This document shows, one piece after another, positions 5,809-6,723 of a DNA stretch of 6,723 nucleotides (its first letter is position 1; every line of letters begins with the position of its first letter). The stretch lies in assembly GCA_005789375.1 (NCBI GenBank), contig SXXZ01000155.1, positions 1 through 6,723 on the forward strand, given 5' to 3'. The notes under the pieces are model-generated. The model made no database searches and was not told where the DNA came from. It saw nothing but the letters and a program-made list of their open reading frames with translations. The position numbers and the translations under genes are program-made. Source of the DNA: Verrucomicrobiales bacterium (lineage in GTDB: Bacteria > Verrucomicrobiota > Verrucomicrobiae > Limisphaerales > UBA9464).

Positions 5809-6723
5809 CTAATCCACGGTCAGGAACTCATTACTTCCGAGAAGGACCCGGATCCACGCAGACAAGGCTTGGACACTGGCGTCCGGCGAGCCCGGTGATT
5901 TTAAGGCATTCCGGTATTGGGCCAAAAATCCGACGATGTCGGCCCTTTCAGCGGCTTCCGGAGAACGGCGGAGAATTCGCCGAAATACCCAGGCCGCCTG
6001 GGCCGACTCCGCAGTTTCGTGAGTCCGAGCTAAACGGGCGAGGTTCTCGGCCTCTCGATGCACCATCGGGTCGTTAAGAAAAAACAGTGCCTGCGAAGGC
6101 ACCGTGGTGGTGCGGCGGATCGCGGTACTGGCGTTGGGATCGGCCCCGTCAAAGAGCGCCAAAAACGGATGCCGCTGGATGCGCTGGGTCATGAGGTAAA
6201 CGCTGCGGCGGTGGTGATCGTACGAGGCCGCGTAGGGGCCGTGCTGGGTATACCCCCATCGGGTGGGCGACGGAAACGGATGGCCCTCTCCGACCGACAA
6301 ATCCAAATCACCACAGGCTTCTAGAATGGCGTCCCGGGTTTCTTCGGCACCGAGGCGGCGGCGCGGGAATGGCGAAAACCCGTCCCCGGAGTCCCCTGCA
6401 GCGGAACCGATGCGAACCCCAGCGAGTGCACCGGCCGAAGCAGGATCATCCACCGGGCAGGACGAGGCATCGGCCACGGAGCGCACCGGAGAACTTTCGG
6501 ACAGCAACGGCTCCGGTTCACTGCGCTGTCGATACACAGCACTCGCCAGGATGAGCCGATGCAAGGCCTTGATCGACCCGCCCGAACGACGGAATTCCGA
6601 AGCCAAATAATCCAACAACTCCGGATGGCTTGGAGCCTGTCCCCGGAGGCCGAAATCGTTGGCCGAGGTCACCAGGCCTCGACCCATGTGCTGCTGCCAA
6701 ATCCGATTAACCATCACTCGCGC
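5809..6723 (-). CDS. DUF1553 (PSD1) domain protein, C-terminal part; 5' end outside the window
   Basis: The frame is open at the right edge and ends in TAG at 5809, giving the last 304 residues. Numbering from the first complete codon (6723), it begins inside the DUF1553 domain with ARVMVNRIWQQHMGRGLV (1-18) and continues with NDFGLRGQAPSHPELLDYLA (22-41), FPRRRLGAEETRDAI (119-133), WGYTQHGPY (156-164), YLMTQRIQRHPFLALFDGAD (176-195), PSQALFFLNDP (209-219) and the C-terminal GSNEFLTVD. Complete members are usually 700-1100 residues with an N-terminal cytochrome-like PSCyt1 and a DUF1549 domain, which would lie off the window. Their function is not known; they occur next to DUF1501 genes, as here. 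A Ser/Ala/Pro/Gly-rich stretch of about 45 residues (68-112) sits where relatives have a short linker. The downstream DUF1501 gene is 26 bp away and probably co-transcribed. A GTG at 6717 is an internal Val codon, not the start. Confidence 0.92.
   Translation of the reverse strand, partial: ARVMVNRIWQQHMGRGLVTSANDFGLRGQAPSHPELLDYLASEFRRSGGSIKALHRLILASAVYRQRSEPEPLLSESSPVRSVADASSCPVDDPASAGALAGVRIGSAAGDSGDGFSPFPRRRLGAEETRDAILEACGDLDLSVGEGHPFPSPTRWGYTQHGPYAASYDHHRRSVYLMTQRIQRHPFLALFDGADPNASTAIRRTTTVPSQALFFLNDPMVHREAENLARLARTHETAESAQAAWVFRRILRRSPEAAERADIVGFLAQYRNALKSPGSPDASVQALSAWIRVLLGSNEFLTVD

Noticed and set aside
5309..5812. Plus-strand open frame of 167 codons opposite the DUF1501 start region
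   Set aside because: It is antisense to conserved DUF1501 motifs and shows no family resemblance; it is a by-product of codon bias.
6388..6522. Frameshift pair in the DUF1553 gene
   Set aside because: Reading the other two frames through the unusual linker does not recover the usual family motif, and the frame is open on both sides, so an in-frame insertion is the simpler reading.

Overview
The window carries five protein-coding genes, all on the minus strand and reading right to left. The two end genes are cut by the window edges. Two functional blocks lie side by side. The right block (about 4364-6723) is the end of a DUF1549/DUF1553-type gene followed 26 bp later by a complete DUF1501 gene. 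This tandem pair is a hallmark of the Planctomycetota-Verrucomicrobiota group, where it occurs in many paralogous copies. Together with the GC-rich sequence and the weak or absent Shine-Dalgarno sites, it points to a member of that superphylum. I lean towards Verrucomicrobiota, but the window alone does not settle this.

The left block (1-4191) is a run of three secretion/pilus motor ATPase genes, in transcription order: a 573-residue PilB/GspE-type assembly ATPase (GTG start, tetracysteine motif present), a 368-residue PilT retraction ATPase, and a second PilB/GspE-type ATPase whose first 407 residues are in the window. Between the two blocks lies a 172-bp gap (4192-4363). It holds a possible weak terminator for DUF1501, a good -35/-10 promoter candidate (TTGACA, 17 bp, TTAACT) and a ribosome-binding site for the pilB-like gene.

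The left block would supply the cytoplasmic motors of a type IV pilus or related type II secretion-like machine: PilB/GspE-family hexamers drive filament extension and PilT drives retraction. Two different extension-type ATPases around one PilT suggest two filament systems, or two alternative motors on one platform. The right block encodes a probably exported protein of alkaline-phosphatase/sulfatase-like fold (DUF1501, Tat-like signal) and its usual DUF1553 partner, whose biochemical role is not established. Nothing in the sequence ties the two blocks together functionally.

I saw no tRNA, rRNA, CRISPR array, insertion sequence, phage or toxin-antitoxin gene, and no convincing undescribed system. 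The points most worth a second look are the paired extension ATPases, the long low-complexity linker in the DUF1553 protein, the small hairpin with a T-run ahead of pilT, and the general lack of Shine-Dalgarno sites.
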